DNA from: Canna indica
Taxonomy: Eukaryota; Streptophyta; Magnoliopsida; Zingiberales; Cannaceae
DNA length: 64,000 nucleotides
NCBI GenBank assembly: GCA_034359265.1
Contig: CP136890.1
Span: 85,523,501-85,587,500, forward strand
Reading direction: 5' to 3'
Below the pieces are notes generated by a model, which was not told where the DNA came from, made no database searches, and was given only the letters and a program-made list of their open reading frames with translations. Of the stretch, positions 1-11,881 are shown one piece after another; positions within the stretch are counted from its first letter, which is position 1; each line of letters starts with the position of its first letter. The translations under genes were made by a program, and so were the position numbers.

Positions 1-9
1 AACAAAATC

Positions 10-1554
10 TCACGATGACGATGGAGGATGGCCTGGATCATATGGCGGGGTCTGGAGTGCTTGAGTGTACACCGGCGTGGACTGACTCGAGGATGATGGA
101 TTAGATGATGCCGAAGAGATGCCTGCTTCGGGATGACCCGACAAGTTGCGTAGAATAGCTTCTATATTCGCCATCGTCTGACTCTGGCGCTCCATCAACT
201 CAGTCTAACGCGCGACCGTCTCCTCTAGTGTCCTTATCCTATTACTATGATCATAACTGGATCTGGAGGTGGACGGCCGCTCACCAGCGACCGGAGGGGT
301 CGGTGCCCCAAGTGGCCCTAGTACGGCTCGCGCATGACCACTATCTGCGAAGCCATATACGCGGCCATGGTCCCAGCCACCTGCGGCCTCGACCCACGAT
401 GCTGCGTCAAAGTCCTCGGGGGTACCCCCACGCTGCACCACCGTCTGGCTGTAGGTCTCCTACTCGAGTTTGATTTTTTGTTTAATATTTATCATAAAAC
501 TTAAATTATAAATATATAATGAATAATTTAAACAAATATATAATTACCATAATGTATGCAGCGCGGTTGTGGATGTACTCCCCAGTCCCATGTGCTCGAC
601 GGTGAGTCCGCTCAAACACCGCCATTGGGGAGGGTCGCTGGACACTCCCGTCATCCGACACCGTCGTCTACATTTACAAAACAAATACATTAATTAGTAC
701 ACATAATAACAAATAAAATATATAATTAAAAGATATACTTACCATACGGTTTGCGTGCACTGCAAATGCAACAGAGCCGCCGGTGGGACGCGCTGCTCCC
801 CCCGACATGCGATTTCTAGCCGCATTCCGGGAAACCTCCTGCCATCGATCCGTCGACCATATCCCCACGAGCTGGTCCCATATATCCGGAGTAATCCAAC
901 CGGGGCCGTATCCCCGAGTCTCCGCGATGTTAGTGGTCCTAGCTCGGGCCATCGCCTGGGACCGAGCCTGCCCCAGCTGCCCGTTGTACCTTGCCCGGGA
1001 AATAGCCTCCCAGGCAGCGTAAATGAAGGGCCTCTGGTCCTCGGCCCATGTATAGCGAGCCTGCAAAATAATAATATCAGTACCAATATTAATATATCAT
1101 CATGCATGTAAAAAAAATAATAATACGTGCCTCAAACTCGCGCCATAACATGTTGACGTGCTCGCTAGGCACGTGAGACCACGTAGGCCATGCCCCGTGC
1201 ATGTATCGTCGAATAGTAGAAGAAATGCTCCACGGCACTTCTTCTTGCTCGAACCTGCACAACAAAAATAAATTTTAATATTATATTATGATATAATGAA
1301 TTTGTAATGATTCATAATTCATGATATATTACGTACCGCTCCCCAATCACGCTAATCAATCTACGTGACTCTGTGGCTGGTGGAGGCTGCCACCTGTTCG
1401 GCCCGCGTGGCCGCCTACGTCTGGATGTACTAGCCTCGGCAGTATCATCCTCATGAGGATCAGCAACAGGAGGATCAGCAGCATGAGTAAGTGCTGGAGT
1501 CTCACCGATCGGAGACTCCGAAACTCTCCTGCGTCGATAACCACGACCAGACAT
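10..1554 (-). pseudogene. Transposase_24 (Ptta/En-Spm) gene of element A
   Basis: A five-exon gene can be read on the minus strand from conserved splice sites: 1337-1554, 1127-1254, 743-1060, 548-667 and 10-448. Exon 1 begins MSGRGYRRRR and is basic and serine-rich. Exon 3 carries the conserved core of the plant Transposase_24 family, ending WQEVSRNAARNRMSGGAA followed by TGGS. Exon 5 ends in a Ser/Pro-rich tail (SSASSNPSSSSQS). Proteins of this type are thought to bind the subterminal repeats, as TNPA does in En/Spm; that role is inferred. An in-frame TAG at 205-207 (minus strand) replaces the CAG present in copies C and D, so the last exon is truncated unless read through. Exon limits are inferred from GT/AG sites shared by copies A, B and C. 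Confidence 0.75.
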
Positions 1555-1629
1555 ATCTGTCGAACAGACATATAATCAGATTATTGTATAAATAGTAGAG
1601 ATATATTTAATAAAATATATACTTTACAA

Positions 1630-3104
1630 TTATTCTTCATCATCTGAATAATAGTCTTCGAATTCTTCTTCTTCTTCCTCTTCTTCCTCTTCTTCATCTT
1701 CTTCATCTCCAGCTTCCTCAATTTCATGATCGTCATCATCAGCATATTCAACTTCTAATTGAATTGACGTTGTGTCTGCATCCTCGAGTATTGGAATAAT
1801 ACGATCCACAGCAGGAAGATCATCTTCTTGATAGAAACCAGGAGGATCATTTTCTCCTACTATCGGATCAATTTTTCCTCTACCTTTTGTCTTACAGACT
1901 ACACGCCAATCTGCTCTATCTTTATTTCGAGCCGGATACTTCGCGTAATATACTTGTTCGGCTTGTGATGCCAATATAAAAGGCTCATTTGCTGCCAATT
2001 TCGATTTGTAATTAACCTCAACAAGTTTGTATTTTGGATGAACTTTCATGCCCCTTTCTGTTGTATCGAACCAATGACATCTAAATAGGATCACTGATTT
2101 CAAGCCGAAGTAGTGCAACTCTATCACTTCTTCCACTAGTCCATAGAAATCCATATCACATTCAACATAGGTTGTCCCTTTCACGTAGACCCCAGCATTC
2201 ATCGTCTTCTTTGCAAATGAATATTCAACCGTGTGAAATTTATACCCGTTAACAAAATATCCGTTATAGCACGACACAAGTCGCGACGGTCCACTAACAA
2301 ACTCAAATATTTTTTCATCTATTTCAGCTCTGTGATCTTTGCTGTAAGTCTGAATCCAAGAAGGGAAATCACGATTCCGTAATGTCTCCAATTCTTGATC
2401 GTTGTGAATAGAGTATTTTTGCACCATCTCAATGTCAAATATTTCAATGAATTGTTCAATCTCTGGACAATTGAGTAATACATACAAGTGTGCCAAATGA
2501 TACTCTTCATCGCTTAAGTGTCGAGATGGACGAGAACCAAAAGCACGACCAGAGTGACAAAATATATTTAAACGTCCATCTGAATGTCGAACACCCCCGT
2601 CGTCGTTACGTGGAAGACGATCAAATCTTGTCTGTACTGTCGATTCAAAGTAAAATGAGCAGAATGTTGAAATTTCTTGGATGATATACGATTCAGATAT
2701 TGATCCTTCAACAGCTGCGGTGTTCTTTACTTTTTTCTTCAGACGATTCATGTATCTTTCAAATAAGTACATCCAACGATATTGAACGGGGCCACCAACT
2801 CGTGCCTCGTATGCCAAGTGTATCGGTAGATGCTCCATCGAGTCAAAAAATGCAGGAGGGAAAAACTGCTCCAGCTTGCATATGATTTCAACAATATTAT
2901 TTTCAAGTGTTGACATATCTTCGACTCGAAGGACATTTGCACAGATGCTTCTAAAAAACATACTTAATTCAGTCAACGGACCCCAAATATTATCAGGAAG
3001 AAGATCTCGAAATGCGATCGGAAGTAATCTCTGCATGAATACATGACAATCATGGCTCTTCATCCCTGATATTTTGCAATCATCGACGTTCACACATCGA
3101 GATA
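1630..3104 (-). pseudogene. 3' half of CACTA TNP2-type transposase (DUF4218 + DUF4216), element A
   Basis: The frame is open from the deletion junction to the TAA at 1630. It has no ATG of its own: the leading codon at 3091-3093 is GTG. Residues 1-120 (SGMKSHDCHVFMQRLLPIAF onward) match DUF4218. A segment around residues 270-400 (YFVNGYKFHT through LASQAEQVYY) matches DUF4216. The tail is a run of Glu/Asp, ending EEEEEEEFEDYYSDDEE. The catalytic Transposase_21 region and the N-terminal domain are absent because of the 2.7-kb deletion. Against copy C it differs at about a dozen of 487 residues, so the two copies separated recently. It should be treated as a broken transposase, not a host gene. 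Confidence 0.85.
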
Positions 3105-3269
3105 CCGGCGCGCGTCCGAGGTGGACGATTCCGGCGCGCGTCCGAAATTAAGCTAAACCCTAATAATTAATCTAACAAATTAAACAATTAATCTAAACAA
3201 TTAATTAACAATTATTAAATAATTAATTAACAATTATAAAATAATATAAACTATATATATATTATAAAT

Positions 3270-3896
3270 TCCGGCGCCGGAGTCCACCCTCCGGCGCCGG
3301 CGTACAGTGGCCGGACACACTGTCCGGCTACTGCAGAAGGTCCGGCGGCGGCCATCGGCCGACCGCCGCCGGCCGAAACCCTAGAAATAGGGTTTCGGTC
3401 GGGTGATTTCCGCCGGCCGCAGGGAAGAGACGGCAGCAGGGAAGAGACTTACCTGAACAAGTCGGCAGCAGCGGTCGGCGTCGTCGGCAGCAGCGGCAGC
3501 GGCGGCGAGTGGCGTCGGCAGGAGCGGCAGCGGCAGCAGCGAGCAGCGGGAGGAAGAAGAGTCGGGCGCGAGAGCGTGCCCTATATAAACTTATCAGCAA
3601 CGGCTCACTCGCCCGTTAGAACGTCGTTGCTGCTAAGTTATTATCAGCAACGGCTCACTTATCCGTTAGCAAGCCGTTGCTGAATATTAAAAAAATCAGC
3701 AACGGCTCGCCTTTCCGTCCGAACGCCGTTGCTGATAATTAAAATAATCAGCAACGGCTCGGTTTTCCGTTAGTACGCCGTTGCAGATACAGATATCTGC
3801 AACGGCTCGAGCGGCCGTAAGAATGCCGTTGCAAATAGCAACGGCTTGAGCGGCCGTCGCTGATAGCCGTTGCTGAAGACGAAGTTTCTAGTAGTG
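3270..3896. repeat. 5' terminal region of element A: GC palindromes and subterminal array
   Basis: Two CCGGCGCCGG palindromes flank a short spacer at 3270-3302. They are followed by the hairpin CCGAAACCCTA/TAGGGTTTCGG at 3373-3398. From about 3589 to 3880 there are repeated AGCAACGGCT and CCGTTGCTG motifs in both orientations, spaced by tens of bases. Arrays like this are the binding platform for the element-encoded DNA-binding protein in En/Spm-type transposons. The array ends at the TIR at 3896. Confidence 0.85.
3373..3398. promoter_or_regulatory. Telobox palindrome
   Basis: An inverted repeat with arms CCGAAACCCTA and TAGGGTTTCGG around a 4-base loop. Each arm holds AAACCCTA, the plant telobox. 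The same structure is kept at 9673-9698 (B, slightly decayed) and 40321-40346 (C), at an equivalent place near the 5' end of the element. Its conservation suggests a role in element transcription, which is inference. Confidence 0.5.
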
Positions 3897-3949
3897 TTAG
3901 CTTCTTGGAGAGGGTCTATCCTATCCAGAGCAGGAAGGCGCACACTCAG

Positions 3950-5028
3950 TAGGGGTGAGAAAAAAAAATCAAAAATTAATCGAAAAATCGACCTGAAACT
4001 GAACCAAATTTTTTGGTTAACTGATCCGACGATTTTGGTTTTGGTTTGAGTACTGATTAATCATTAGTCTACGCTTAATCAGTTTATATATAGGGATGTC
4101 AATGGGGCGGGGCGAGTACGGGGGGTGCCTACCCGCTACCCACCCCGTGAAATAAACAGGTACCCGCTACCCGGTTATTCCCCGCGGGTATCAAAATTAG
4201 GTACCCATTTAATTACCCGCGGGGGGGGGGGGACGGATACCCATGAGTATTGGCGGGTACCCATGACACTTTAAAAAAATATAATTTATAATATTTTAAT
4301 AACACTTCAACTCTTCAAGTATTTTGATAACAATTTCATTTTGATAAATCACAACATTTTGATAACAACATCATCATAAGATTTCAAAACATAAATAGGT
4401 AAAAAAAATTATCCGCGAAATCCCCGCGGGTAGGAAACTAACCCCATACCTGTCATAAACGGGTAAATACCCGCGGGTACCCGCCTAAACGGGTAATATT
4501 GCCATCCCTATTCATATATATATATATATATAATATTTTAATTTTTACACGATTCAAAATTTTTCTTTTTTTCTTTTTCTCTCTAAAACTTATATAAGGT
4601 AATACATTGAACTATATTTAAATTATATTTTATCCTTCGAAATTTGACCAATTATATATATGCATACATATTTTTACTGAACAAAGATTTGAGTTTTATG
4701 TTGAACATATATTCAATTCAATCTTGTAATTATTTATGAGGATATTATCCTTCTTTTGAGTTTTTATTTATGATTATTATGTTTATTTTGTATTTTTTAC
4801 GTTAAAGTACTTTCAACATTTGAAATGAATTTTACAATTTGTATAATTTTATTATTTTTATATGTTAAAAAAATTATTGGTTAATCAAACCGCAAAAAAT
4901 GAAATCGAAGTACCGATTAACCGAAGTTAATGAACCGAATTACGATTAATAATTTTAAAAAACCGATGTTAATAGACCAGTTTAAAAGATTCTTAATGAA
5001 CCATTTAACCTATCCATGCTCACCCCTA
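3950..5028. mobile_element. MITE with TAGGGGTGAG ends, carrying a nested MITE
   Basis: Starts TAGGGGTGAG at 3950 and ends CTCACCCCTA at 5028. The interior is AT-rich with mirrored GGTTAACTGATCCG and CCGATTAACCG stretches, as in the related element at 15533-16177. An 8-bp duplication is not evident here, so the outer limits are less certain than for the 15533 copy. Positions 4091-4510 are a second, inserted MITE. Confidence 0.6.
4091..4510. mobile_element. hAT-like MITE, TAGGGATG ends
   Basis: Begins TAGGGATGTCAATGGGG and ends ATATTGCCATCCCTA. Flanking 8-mers are TTTATATA (4083-4090) and TTCATATA (4511-4518), matching at 7 of 8 positions, the duplication length typical of hAT elements. The interior contains repeated ACCCGC and GCGGGTA blocks in both orientations and a run of G at about 4222. 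No coding capacity. Confidence 0.7.
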
Positions 5029-5144
5029 ATAAACAACACTCTTACAAGTCAAGCACCATATATTATATCAATTTTTAAAGCTCCGGCTTGGGTTATTCAT
5101 CAAATTGATAAAAGACGAAGAGTCTTCTTTTGGACGAGAGTAGA

Positions 5145-5441
5145 CCGGACAATTCATGCCGGGCCAGAGATATCGGCCTGACCCGATAAAAGTTCAAGCT
5201 CGGGACCCCAGAATCAAGCATGATAAAAATTCCAGAATCAAGCTATCGGGCTATTGAGGCTGAAATATCGTGCTATCGAGCCTGAATCATGCTATCAGGC
5301 TTGAATCGGGCTATCTGAACCAGACTAGCGGGTCGATTCGAGCTTGACAGCTTGATATTTCAGAAATGAATAAAAGTTCTTATTGAGGTGGGCTGGGCCT
5401 ACGTCGCCCGACACGACCTAATAAGGTCCCGGAGACGATAA
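5145..5441. repeat. Dispersed repeat related to 32560-33075
   Basis: Shares the start GACAATTCATGCCGG and the repeated phrases GAATCAAGCTATCGGG and GCCTGAATC with the longer copy at 32560-33075. It is interrupted at 5442 by a CACTA end. Fragments of the same repeat appear to resume near 6170 (CGGGTTGAGCCTGATTTTAT). Its class is not clear. Confidence 0.45.
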
Positions 5442-6130
5442 CACTACTGGAATAATGAGCATCACCAACGGTCGGATCCATTGCTATGCAGTTGCTGAAG
5501 ACCATCAGCAACGGTCACACCCGTTGCAACGCAGCCATTGTAGAAGATCGCATATCTAATAACTTAGCAATGGATCCGCTACGGTCGCTCACGCCACTGT
5601 TAATAATACTATCAGCAACAGTTCCACAGCGGGCTATATATATATCCGTTTTTGGTACATATATTATCATCAATGGCTCAGCAATCAAGCGATGTTGTTG
5701 CTACTATTTTTATCATCAACGGTCCTGCAACGGCTCATCAATTGTTGCGAATATTGCCATCAGCAATGGCTCACATGTCATTGCAAACCCTTTGCTGAAA
5801 GGATGTTGCTAAGCCGTTGATGTAGTTCGATCATCAGCAACGGCTTTGAGTTTGCGGCCCAGGAATTACGATACACTTTTAGCAACGGCTTTGACACGGA
5901 TGACCATGGGAAAGCCATTGTTGATGATGTTAATCTGTAATTGAGAAATTTCAAAATTAGAAATTTCCATTGATACATTTAATTATAACCTGATACATAA
6001 CTCACACACCCGTACACACATCCATTCAGATACACATACATTCACATACACATTACAGATACACCCAGATATACATCAAAACAATTATACTTATAATTAT
6101 AATTATCCACAATCGTATAAAAAATATACA
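5442..6130. mobile_element. Lone CACTA terminus (element E, one end only)
   Basis: Begins CACTACTGG at 5442, one mismatch from the CACTACTAG ends of the main family. It is followed by AGCAACGG subterminal motifs to about 5920. It then matches the non-coding stretch inside the 3' end of elements C and D (TTTCCATTGATACAT, CTGATACATAACTCACACAC, ATACATCAAAACAATTATA). The similarity stops near 6130, and no transposase gene or second terminus follows. This is a truncated relic, older than A or C judging from its mismatches. Confidence 0.75.
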
Positions 6131-6269
6131 AAATCAAAACTATCGTATCAACACATTTCTTATAGTATAAGAATCGGGTTGAGCCTGATTTTATCATGTC
6201 GAGCAAAAAGTTATCGTGTCTAGACAAGAGGGATACACGAGGTAAATGTCATGTAAGCTAGGACATAAT

Positions 6270-6704
6270 AACGGTCAACAAAAAAAGATGGTGGATTAGG
6301 CATTCTCAATCTTTCAGCCCATAACACAGCTAGGTTGGGAGTGTGGTTATGGAAGTTTTTAGAGATCAAGCTTGGATTGATTTTGGTGGATCTAATTACC
6401 TCTCTTTATCCCACGATGACGTGCTTACTGGATACGTCAAAAGCCAAGATATATGTCATCGATTTGGAACGCGGTATTATGCATTGTCTTTATATCTTCA
6501 GAGTTTCGTTCAACTTCCACGTCGGTTCAAGTGGAGCTACGTACGTACTCGTCTATGGATGGATCCTTGGTTAAATGGTCATCGATTTTCTGATAGATAT
6601 TGAGATCTCTTATTACTTGTCGAGGCGCCTAATGCACTTATTGCAGACTCTAAAGAATATTCTACCCAAGGCAACATTTTGGGATGGAACTTTGGCTTCA
6701 CAAA
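6270..6704 (+). pseudogene. LINE ORF2 remnant, part 1
   Basis: Reading the frames gives a LINE-type peptide: KDGGLGILNLSAHNTARLGVW, then a region with RLWMDPWLNGHRFSDRY, then WNFGFT. These resemble the stretch downstream of the reverse transcriptase in plant L1-type LINEs (GGLGxxxL and W-x-DPWL motifs). It is interrupted at 6705 by a DNA transposon and resumes at 17980 in the same frame. At least one stop (6601-6603) and a frame change break it, so it is a 5'-truncated fossil. Confidence 0.75.
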
Positions 6705-9340
6705 GGGGGCGTTTGGTTGCCCGCAAGTGCAAATGCTGCAAAAAGCATTTGCATGCAAAAGCAAATGCCCGCGAAATTTTTTTGCAGCCTACCGTTTGGT
6801 TGCCCACAAGTGGAATTGCAATTTCTATTTGCAGGCGTTTGGTTGCCCGGAAATAGAAGTTTCAATTACACTTGCAACCTGTAACTTCTATTTGCAGGCG
6901 TTTGGTTGGCCACAAATAGAAAGTGTAACTCGCATTAACTTAAAAAAATGATAACTAAATTAATATTAAAAATGAATAAATTAGTATTAGAAACGAGTTA
7001 TACCATCATAATTAAGTTTTGACGACTCGGTAACTTTGATTATAACTGCAAATGAAGAATTATATATATTTAAAAAAATCATGGAACACCAAGCCAGTAC
7101 AATATGAAGAAATCAACTATAAACACCAAACTAGTACAATATCTAGCAAATACACAATCTCATTAAACTATAAATGCTCCTGTTAAGAACCAACCAAAGA
7201 ACAATTTCCGATTGGCTCGGCCTCTGATGACATCAAGTCCCATCTCAGTAGGATCAGTTGCTTGCAACTCAACCTGGATCTCATCCAATTATCTCTTGAA
7301 TCTGTCATTTGAGCTAGCGCAAAGCATCTTGCTTCTCACTCTAGAAGTGTCAGGTGACCTACAGCAACAACTTTCATCTAGAAGCAAAGCATAGATATTA
7401 ACATAACGGAGAATGAAATAATGAGTTAATACCATGCAATGAAAAAGATCTTGCTTTTTTTGGCAATTCTCCTCGGCGAAAAAATCAACTCTTCCAATAT
7501 TAACAGAAATATAAGAAGTCCTACTATTAATTTGACTAATCTAAAATAAGAATAATGAATTTCTACAATCCATTAGATCATATATCCAATAAACACAGAA
7601 ACAATCAACCAATAGACATCAATTAAAAAATAATACCCGGCCAGCTATATATCCCAGCTACAGCAAACCGATATCTTCACAACCAAGTTGGACTTTATGG
7701 ACAGCAATGACCATAAGATAGATATGCAATTCCCCCGCTACTTCTTAAAACGACTAGGGGCTTCAGAACTTTCACCCTAGCTACTTACTTAAAAAATTAG
7801 CTTCAAATTCCATTTGTCACTCATTATGCTCTTACTATGATAAATTTTTTCATTTGTCTGTTTCAATAGATCCTTGTTATGCTACTTTTCATGATGAAGA
7901 GTGGGGAGTTCCAGACTTCAGTACATGATGATAGGTAAGCAATTCTCATAGATCATCTATCTTGATACTTTGAGCCCCTTTACTGATTTGTTAAAATAAA
8001 CATTTGCTCTCCAGTCTAACAATCTCAATATTTACTTTAGACTAAAGTACAATATCAATTCCAAAAATCAGCAAAGAAGAAGAATCTAAAGATTCAAAAC
8101 CCACAAAATTGAGTTATGATTTCACTGTCCTTGTAAGGATCAAAGAAAGGATGGTTGATTTATCATCAGATTGCATTGAGATGGCACTTAGAGGTATGAA
8201 TGAATAAAATTACTAGTATGCCTCAAGCTAAAAGGTTTTTTATCCCAGATAGCTCCAGAACAATGAGTCATCGATTGAAGTAAAAATAGGATTAAATCTG
8301 CTTCTTAGCTCCAAATGGGATAGCTAGTTATGTCAGATATCAGATATCAGATATAAGGTCTGCTAGATGAAGGAATTCTTGTGGGAAGTTCCTTTTCTCG
8401 TCAGCCAAATCAAAGACGGGAGATGGTAGACTTCCTAGGAATGATGCTAAAGCTTTGCACATAAATACGAAGCATCCTAAATCACATAGAGCTTCTGAAA
8501 ACTTTAGTGCTGACACCAAGCAATTATGAATTTTAATGGAAACTGATATGAACTTCAAGCTAAACTGATATGTATAAATTATGAATTTTTGTGATGCAAG
8601 GGAGTCAATGTGGTGAATAGATGAAATGAACTTCATCCAATCCTAAAGCAATATGTGCTACATAGATGAACCCAATGAGAGCTTGCAAATCAGCAAGAAA
8701 TCAAAATTGTTCCAGAACAATCACTTCAAGCACTTCTCTGGAATCTCAATGTTTCTTTATCCATGGTGAACAGAAAGGAAAAATAATTGGTTGAGCTAAT
8801 GACATAATTTTTGAGCTAAATTACTTCATGTTCCTAATGACATAGTTTTTGAGCCAAAGAAAAAATTGTTCCAGAACACTTACTTCAAGCTCCTAATGGC
8901 ATAGTTTTTGAGCTAAATTAAATAATCACTTGAATTTAAATATTGAAGTCAGGTTTAAAATCTTACCGCAGAGGCGAGTGTTGCTCACAGCAAGCTAGTG
9001 AAGTCAGCGGTGACTGCTGGAGTCGGGGGAGTCGGCAGCGAAGTCGGGGGAGAGTCACAGCAGCGAAGTTGGCGGATAGCCAATAGGGTTGGGAGGAAGG
9101 GTCGGAAAGCGGCAGCAAAAGCTTGGTGGCGGTCGGTTGTCCCAACTGCCGCAGAAATGTTGCTGCAAGGAAGACAACTTACATTGAAGCAGGGGGCGCC
9201 GAGGAGTCGCAGTTGGTAACATACCAGTCACGGTGCAGGGGGCGTCATGCGAGGGCTGGGGGAAGAAGTCGGGGGCGTCGAGGAGTCGAGGGCTCGGGGA
9301 AGAAGTCGAGGGCTCGGGGGAAGAAGTCACTACTAGAAAT

Positions 9341-9500
9341 TGGGTCTTCAGCAACGGCTATCAGCAACGACCGCTCAAGCCGTTGCAGATATGCTACATC
9401 TGCAACGGCGTTCTAACGGACTTGTGAGCCGTTGCAGATATTAATTACCTTAGCAACGGCTTTCTAACGGACGAGTGAGCCGTTGCTGATAAATTTATAT
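9341..9500. repeat. 5' subterminal repeats of element B
   Basis: Motifs AGCAACGGCT, CCGTTGCAGAT and GCCGTTGCTGAT occur in both orientations directly inside the left TIR. The decayed telobox palindrome follows at 9673-9698 (CCGAAACCCTT, then AGGGCTTCGG). Confidence 0.85.
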
Positions 9501-9954
9501 AGGGCACGCTGCGCGCCCGCCCCTTCCTCCTCCTTCTTCCTCTTCCTCTGCTGCCGCCGCACCTCTTCCGACGCCGTCGCCGCCGCCGAGCTGCCGCTTC
9601 CCGTTCTCGAACGCCGATTTCGGGTATTTCTCGCCGCCCCGCCTTCCCCGTTGATTCCTAGGTATAATCCGACCGAAACCCTTAAAATAGGGCTTCGGCC
9701 GGTGGCCGCCGTCGGAACCTCGTACAGTGTCCGGACACTGGACTCCAGCGCCGGAAATGCCATTTTTTTATTTTTATTTAATTATTTAATTGTTAATTAA
9801 TTGTTTAGATTAATTATTTAATTAATTGTTTAATTTCTTAGATTAATTTTTAGGGTTTAGATTAATTGTTATAATTTAGATTAATTATTAGAGTTTAGGT
9901 TAATTTTTAGATTAATTTAGTTAGATTAATATTTAATAATGGTAGGTTAAAAAA

Positions 9955-11237
9955 GGGCCAAAATTGCCCCTGAAGTATTGAAAAATGTGCAAATTTGCCC
10001 CTCAACTATGTTTTTTATCAAAATTGCCCTCGACGTTACATAATTGGATCATTTTTTCCCTTCTCATTAACGGAAGTCCACGTCAGCAAATGGAATCCCA
10101 CGTGGCAAGTGCAGCTCGGCCACATAAGATGCCGATGGAAAATGACATGTGACAATTATGTAGTGACAAGGGCAATTTTGGCCCAAAACATATTTAAAAT
10201 GACAAATATGAATCTTTTTCAATACTTTAGAGGCAAATTTGCACCCTTTTCAATACTTCAGGGGCAAATTTAATCATTTTTTCTTTTATATATTATTATC
10301 ATTAATGTGATTCTAATTAACACTATAAGAATGATGTTGATATCATTTTTACCAAAATCAAGAAAATATAAGTTTGACAATTATATTTTGTATTGTAACT
10401 GAAGTGTTTACTCAAAGATATGAACAACTTTAGTCACTTATCATTGTAATAAGAAACCAACCAACATAGTAGGGGTTAGTTCAGGTCGGATGGGTCGAGA
10501 TTTGGTATGTCTCGATCCCGTCCCAATTTTGAGTTGGGACGCAAATATATATCCCAATCTTAGTCCCGAATATGAATCATCGCAATTTTGTCCCGGTCTC
10601 GTCCCGATTTTGAATTGGGACGGGATTATCCCCGAACTTTCGGGTCGGGCCGGACCAGTTACTAATAATTAAATTTAATCAAGTTTTTATTTTAGTAATT
10701 AAGAAATATCTTTTTGAATATTATTTTTGTTTCATCTTTAAAATTTATATTTCTCAAAAAATTTACTAAAGTATTTGTTCGAATTCTAAGATAGAAACCA
10801 AACTTGCAGAAATCATGCAATAAACATAAAACACGTTGTTTGGGCATCATATATATTTTATTCAAGGGAAACGGGCAAAATTTGCCTCTAAATTATTTAA
10901 AAATATGCAAATTTGCCCATGAAGTATTGAAAATGGTGCAAATTTGCCCCTAAAGTATTGAAAAAGATTTAGATTTGCCCTTTTAAATATGTTTTGGGCC
11001 AAAAATGCCCTTGTCACTACATAAATTGTCACATGTCATTTTCCATCGTGACATCTTATGTGGCCGAGCTGCACTTGCCACGTGGGATTCCGTTTGCTGA
11101 CGTGGACTCCCGTTAACGAGAAGGGCAAAAATGATCCAATTATGTAACGTCGATGGCAATTTTGGTAAAAAATATAGTTGATGGGCAAATTTGTACCTTT
11201 TTCAATACTTCAAGGGCAAATTTAGCCATTTTCCCAT
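9955..11237. mobile_element. Long-TIR (Mutator-like) non-autonomous insertion in element B
   Basis: Positions about 9955-10285 and 10868-11237 are inverted copies of each other over some 330 bp. Shared blocks include GGGCAATTTTGGCCCAAAACA, CACGTGGCAAGTGCAGCTCGG and repeated GCAAATTTGCCCCT units. Long terminal inverted repeats around a short non-coding core are typical of Mutator-like elements. The core (10286-10867) includes a GC-rich stretch at 10470-10660 with mirrored GTCCCAATTTTGAGTTGGGAC blocks. No transposase is present, and I could not define a clean target duplication. Confidence 0.65.
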
Positions 11238-11295
11238 TATTTAAATTAGTTAAAATATTGTATATTAATATTAATTAAATAGTTAAAATGTTAAT

Positions 11296-11432
11296 TAGTC
11301 CGGAGTTGTCCTTAGTGGACTCGCGCCGGAATCGTCCACTTCGGACTTGCGCCGGAATAGTCCACTTCGGACTAGCGCCGGAATCATCTAATTTGGACTC
11401 GTGTCGGAATTGTCCACTATGGACTCGAACTG
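11296..11432. repeat. 26-bp tandem repeat, element B
   Basis: About five degenerate copies of a 26-bp unit (core GGACTCGCGCCGGAATCGTC). It is the reverse complement of the array at 39833-40116 in element C and lies in the equivalent place upstream of the transposase. Confidence 0.8.
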
Positions 11433-11602
11433 ACTCAAAACATTTAGAAAATAATCATCCATCTTAAGAGTTGATATGTTTCACGTATGCATCGTCGAGT
11501 CGGATATGATTTAGCAAAACCTTAGATCCGTTCGGGGGTTGTATGTTCGTGTAAAAGAAGTAGATGATCTTTTATACGACGTACAATCCTTGAATTATCC
11601 CT

Positions 11603-11834
11603 GATTGGATAATTTGGAAATATAGTTATTTGTATTGCACTTACGTTTATTTTTAATCGTTAACTTATTCTAAATTTTGGCAGCATCTCTCTTGTTCTCC
11701 GATACGCGCCCAGATGATATTCGTATTCGGAGAACTGTAGAGAGATGCTGCCGAAATTTAGAATAAAGTTAACGGTTAAAAGAAATACTTAGTGCAATAT
11801 GAATAACATAAATCCCGAATGAAATAGGACAATC
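11603..11834. repeat. Large hairpin upstream of transposase, element B
   Basis: An imperfect palindrome with arms of roughly 100 bp. GATTGGATAATTTGG and GGCAGCATCTCTC on the left pair with GAGAGATGCTGCC and AGGACAATC on the right. It ends 47 bp before the transposase ATG. The same structure is at 39408-39646 in element C. Confidence 0.8.
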
Positions 11835-11881
11835 TCACCTAAAGGTATTAACCTAAGAAATTATCATTGATTGACAGAATC

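Larger units (their letters stand above)
1..3896 (-). mobile_element. CACTA element A (partial, internally deleted)
   Basis: The right end reads CTAGTAGTG at 3888-3896, the inverse of the CACTACTAG terminus of elements B, C and D, and the left end lies outside the window. Genes run on the minus strand: the 3' half of the transposase (1630-3104), then the Transposase_24 gene (10-1554). Compared with element C the body is nearly identical, except that about 2.7 kb is missing at 3104/3105. There the transposase reading frame jumps straight into the 26-bp-repeat region of the element's 5' end. The element cannot encode a full transposase and is a deletion derivative that could at most move with help in trans. 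Confidence 0.9.

Noticed and set aside
755..1111. Plus-strand frames in element A (and 35030-35386 in C)
   Set aside because: They are complements of exon 3 of the Transposase_24 gene and cross its introns.
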